Source: an uncultured Bacteroidaceae bacterium
GTDB taxonomy: Bacteria > Bacteroidota > Bacteroidia > Bacteroidales > Bacteroidaceae
Assembly: GCA_905234125.1 (NCBI GenBank)
Contig: CAJOGQ010000020.1
Location: 1-34,063, forward strand
Direction: 5' to 3'
Length of the DNA stretch: 34,063 bases
The stretch's first letter is position 1; each line of letters opens with the position of its first letter. Below the pieces are notes generated by a model. It did not search any database and was not told where the DNA came from. It saw only the letters and a program-made list of their open reading frames with translations. The position numbers and the translations under genes were made by a program. Of this stretch, positions 33,780-34,063 are shown in pieces.

Positions 33780-34063
33780 ACCTCGTTCCAAACGCCAGAT
33801 ACATTCCCTCCTCCACCTCGCTGCGGTTGATGTCCTTCAGCTTGCAGCCATTCTCCACACAGGTCATTGCCATGACGAAGTCGATGGCTTCCTCCTGCTG
33901 GTCATGGTAGGGTGCGTTGGCTACGATGGTGTGGGTTTCAGGGAGATTGCCCATCAGTTCGCACACTCGGCGCGTGTAGGCTTGTGGGTCGTTCTTGCCG
34001 TCGCCTTTGGGTGCCCAGCGGTTGATGATCTGGCGGATGCTCCAGATGTTGTGCCTGCGGTTG
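33778..34063 (-). CDS. C-terminal part of a 'structural protein P5'-like protein (partial)
   Basis: The frame runs from the window edge to a TGA at 33778-33780 and gives 94 residues; the start is outside the window. The segment IRQIINRWAPKGDGKNDPQAY resembles the core of proteins annotated as structural protein P5 in Bacteroidales genomes, where a conserved I-x-x-W-A-P motif precedes a Tyr and a helical tail. The tail here (VCELMGNLPETH to FGTR) fits. The name comes from a phage virion protein, and the family's real role is unclear. The stop codon falls inside a heptamer array, and a terminator follows. Confidence 0.65.
   Translation of the reverse strand, partial: NRRHNIWSIRQIINRWAPKGDGKNDPQAYTRRVCELMGNLPETHTIVANAPYHDQQEEAIDFVMAMTCVENGCKLKDINRSEVEEGMYLAFGTR

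Overview
The window looks like a chromosomal segment of a Bacteroidales bacterium, most likely Prevotella-like. The evidence is the gene families (Bacteroidetes-type LolC/E, LptF and LptC, a Bacteroidales 'structural protein P5' relative, a CobJ-CobH fusion), the near absence of Shine-Dalgarno sites, and promoters of the Bacteroidetes form TTTG-N18-20-TAnnTTTG. I see no tRNA, rRNA, CRISPR array or insertion sequence, and base composition looks uniform, so this is mostly core genome.

Layout. 1-230: the end of a Gly/Asp-rich protein, a heptamer repeat array and a hairpin. 228-6330 (minus): a tightly packed unit asnA, ligA, a small secreted protein, cobJ-cobH and cobL (cbiE-cbiT), probably read from a promoter at about 6400. 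6331-6695: a divergent control region. 6696-12935 (plus): lon, tgt, lptF-type permease and a DEAD-box helicase. 13055-16693 (plus): an outer-membrane barrel protein, a secreted TPR protein and lptC, closed by a strong hairpin. 16757-23600 (minus): aminotransferase, lolC/E permease, valS, then uxaB. 23754-28206 (minus): a three-gene sensory operon of a NMT1/THI5-like periplasmic binding protein, a Cache-HAMP pseudo-kinase and a full Cache-HAMP histidine kinase. 28344-29219 (plus): an N-carbamoylputrescine amidase. 29244-33555 (minus): ravA, viaA and an MFS transporter. 33690-34063: the end of a P5-like gene with its array and terminator.

Two things stand out. First, short arrays of degenerate 7-bp units recur at gene junctions through the window, with one inside cobL. 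They come in two sequence classes, AACTGTC-like and ACATTTA-like. Because 7 is not a multiple of 3, an array read in the stop-rich direction closes all three frames within three units, while the other direction of the AACTGTC class is fully open. The junction arrays of the AACTGTC class lie mostly in the stop-rich orientation, and the one inside cobL lies in the open orientation and is translated. Arrays also supply the stop codons of the aminotransferase and the P5-like gene and the only credible start codon of lptC.

Second, the 23754-28206 operon pairs a normal histidine kinase with a tandem paralogue in which the phospho-acceptor His is Asp and the ATPase domain is absent. A solute-binding protein lies upstream and no ABC permease is in sight. 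This looks like a three-component periplasmic sensing module whose ligand and response regulator are unknown.

Envelope biogenesis genes (lptF, lptC, lolC/E, the barrel and the TPR protein) are well represented. They are spread over three transcription units.
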